From Hofstenia miamia (taxonomy: Eukaryota > Xenacoelomorpha > Acoela): a DNA stretch of 64,000 nucleotides. Below are positions 62,948 to 64,000 of the stretch, one piece after another. A program made the translations under genes and the position numbers. Under the pieces are notes generated by a model, which ran no database searches, was not told the DNA's origin, and saw only the letters and a program-made list of their open reading frames with translations. The stretch spans positions 513,608 to 577,607 of the forward strand of contig SCFE01000003.1 in assembly GCA_004352715.1 (NCBI GenBank), written 5' to 3'. Position 1 is the stretch's first letter; each line of letters starts with the position of its first letter.

Positions 62948-64000
62948 CTCTTGTGTACATAGATGGGGTCTATTGGACCCCACAGCCTATTTTGACCGCC
63001 ATAACTTTTTGGCAAAACATGCCTCAATTCTAATTTCTTCTGACATCTAAAATTATTCATTTTTGTTTATAATGTAAACAAACAATTTTACAGTTCAACG
63101 ATAGCAGCGAGCAAATCAAACAAAACTACTCTCAACAGCTGGGGTCTGGTAGACCCCACGAATGCATAGCAGGGATATTTGTATAATAGAACAGTTATCA
63201 GCAGAATTTCATTGCCAAACACGTGTTTGTCATTTTTACTGATTCATGCTTATAGAATATTTTAAGATTACATGGTTTTTGGAATTTGGGATGATGCTGA
63301 AGCGTTCTGGAGCGATCACAGTGGAAATGGATGGTGGTGGCCAGCGGTTATCCTCAAGGCCAACAAAAACCGTTATCGCGTGAGCCAGATTGACAAAGAA
63401 CTACCTGTTGGAGGTACATCATCCCATGATACATCATCCAGTGACGATAATAGCATTGGTGATGGAACAAGTACATCGGACAAAAGTATTGTGTCATATT
63501 CAAGCACTCAAGCTGACTTGCTAGTAACTTGTAATACACATTATGCTTACAATGCAGTACCATATTGTGGGAGGCAATCTGATGGCGTTGTTCAAAGAGG
63601 TCTTGCTCAGAATATCATCCGTGAGCTAATGTTACCTCTCAAGAATTCTGAAGTGAACCTTACAACTGATAATTATTTCACATCAAAACAATAGCAGAGG
63701 ATTTGCTTGGATAGAATATCACCCTACTTGGCACCATGAGATCAAACAAAAGGGAGATCCTGCCAACTCTGAAGAAGCCTCGTGTTTTATCATATCCAAC
63801 ATCAAAATTTGCTTTTAATGGAAACATTACTCTTGTATCATTCATGCCACGAAGAAATAAGAATGTACTCGTTCTGTCAACAATGCACAATGATATGGAA
63901 ATTGAAACTGAATCGTCAAAGCCTCGAATAGTTTTACATTATAACAAAACAAAGGCCTCTGTTGATGCCAGTGGATCAGAAGACGCAGATGTACACATTC
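62948..64000 (+). mobile_element. piggyBac-like element, left end (runs off window)
   Basis: A TTAA at 62944-62947, the target site of piggyBac elements, directly precedes CTCTTGTGTACATAGA. Two perfect short palindromes, TGGGGTCTATTGGACCCCA at about 62965 and TGGGGTCTGGTAGACCCCA at about 63140, lie between the end and the coding region and are probably subterminal repeats. The right end lies outside the window, so boundaries are inferred. Confidence 0.65.
63272..64000 (+). pseudogene. piggyBac-like transposase, internally deleted and frameshifted
   Basis: The frame at 63272-63694 starts FGIWDDAEAFWSDHSGNGWW then WPAVILKANKNRYRVSQID, a Tudor/PWWP-like segment. An acidic Ser-rich stretch follows, then YCGRQSDGVVQRGLAQNIIR and VNLTTDNYFTSKQ, with the Asp of the piggyBac D-N-F/Y-F-T-S motif. 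A frameshift near 63690 and a TAG near 63711 precede ITLLGTMRSNKREILP and HYNKTKASVD (usually K-x-G-V-D-x-x-D-Q). The region expected to carry the first catalytic Asp is absent, so the protein cannot be active. Confidence 0.82.

Overview
This is a eukaryotic, almost certainly metazoan, window. It is AT-rich, has long introns and microsatellites, and is full of decayed animal-type transposons (CR1-like and R2/Hero-like LINEs, Tc1/mariner, pogo/Tigger, hAT, piggyBac). It shows no operons and no bacterial ribosome-binding sites. A CR1-type element carrying a 2A-like peptide suggests an aquatic invertebrate, but the phylum cannot be fixed from sequence alone.

The only host gene I can support occupies about 54 kb of the + strand, from 7984 to 61998 and beyond the right edge. 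It was rebuilt from splice sites and reading frame. A 13-codon first exon encodes the core of a signal peptide. Then come 18 exons of 252-285 nt, each encoding one fibronectin type III-like (FN3) domain, and two exons (60505-60675, 61795-61998) that together encode a cadherin repeat. Every intron is phase 1, so every internal exon is symmetrical and could be gained or lost without breaking the frame. The visible coding sequence is 5,053 nt (about 1,684 residues) with no stop. Fifteen consecutive FN3 domains (D2-D16) share a cysteine pair, C-x8-C in 13 of them, where ordinary FN3 domains have none. The predicted product is a secreted or type I membrane adhesion or receptor protein. The unusual parts are the cysteine-stapled FN3 array and its fusion to cadherin. 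Within the array, a two-exon unit (53101/56861) has been duplicated (58039/58361).

Layout. 600-5210: a GGCGCT minisatellite, then a broken minus-strand CR1-like LINE (SGNH-esterase-like ORF1, 2A-like peptide, endonuclease, reverse transcriptase) split by a 1.4-kb inverted-repeat DNA transposon. 5210-7983: no recognisable gene. 7984-26581: widely spaced exons 1-5, with LINE fragments, a fold-back MITE and a pogo element in the introns. 26582-41607: a 15-kb intron packed with a mariner-like relic, an R2/Hero-like LINE tail, a Tc1-like relic, five related LTR-like repeats and two large assembly gaps. 41608-61998: the compact 3' part, with 16 of the 21 exons. 62000-64000: an intron or 3' flank with LINE fragments and a deleted piggyBac element that runs off the window.

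Caveats: there are runs of N at 28850-29224, 37951-38950, 40271 and 56237-56243. The last two are each flanked by near-perfect direct duplicates and look like assembly artefacts. Exon ends were read by eye from GT/GC-AG sites and frame continuity; no transcript or database evidence was available.
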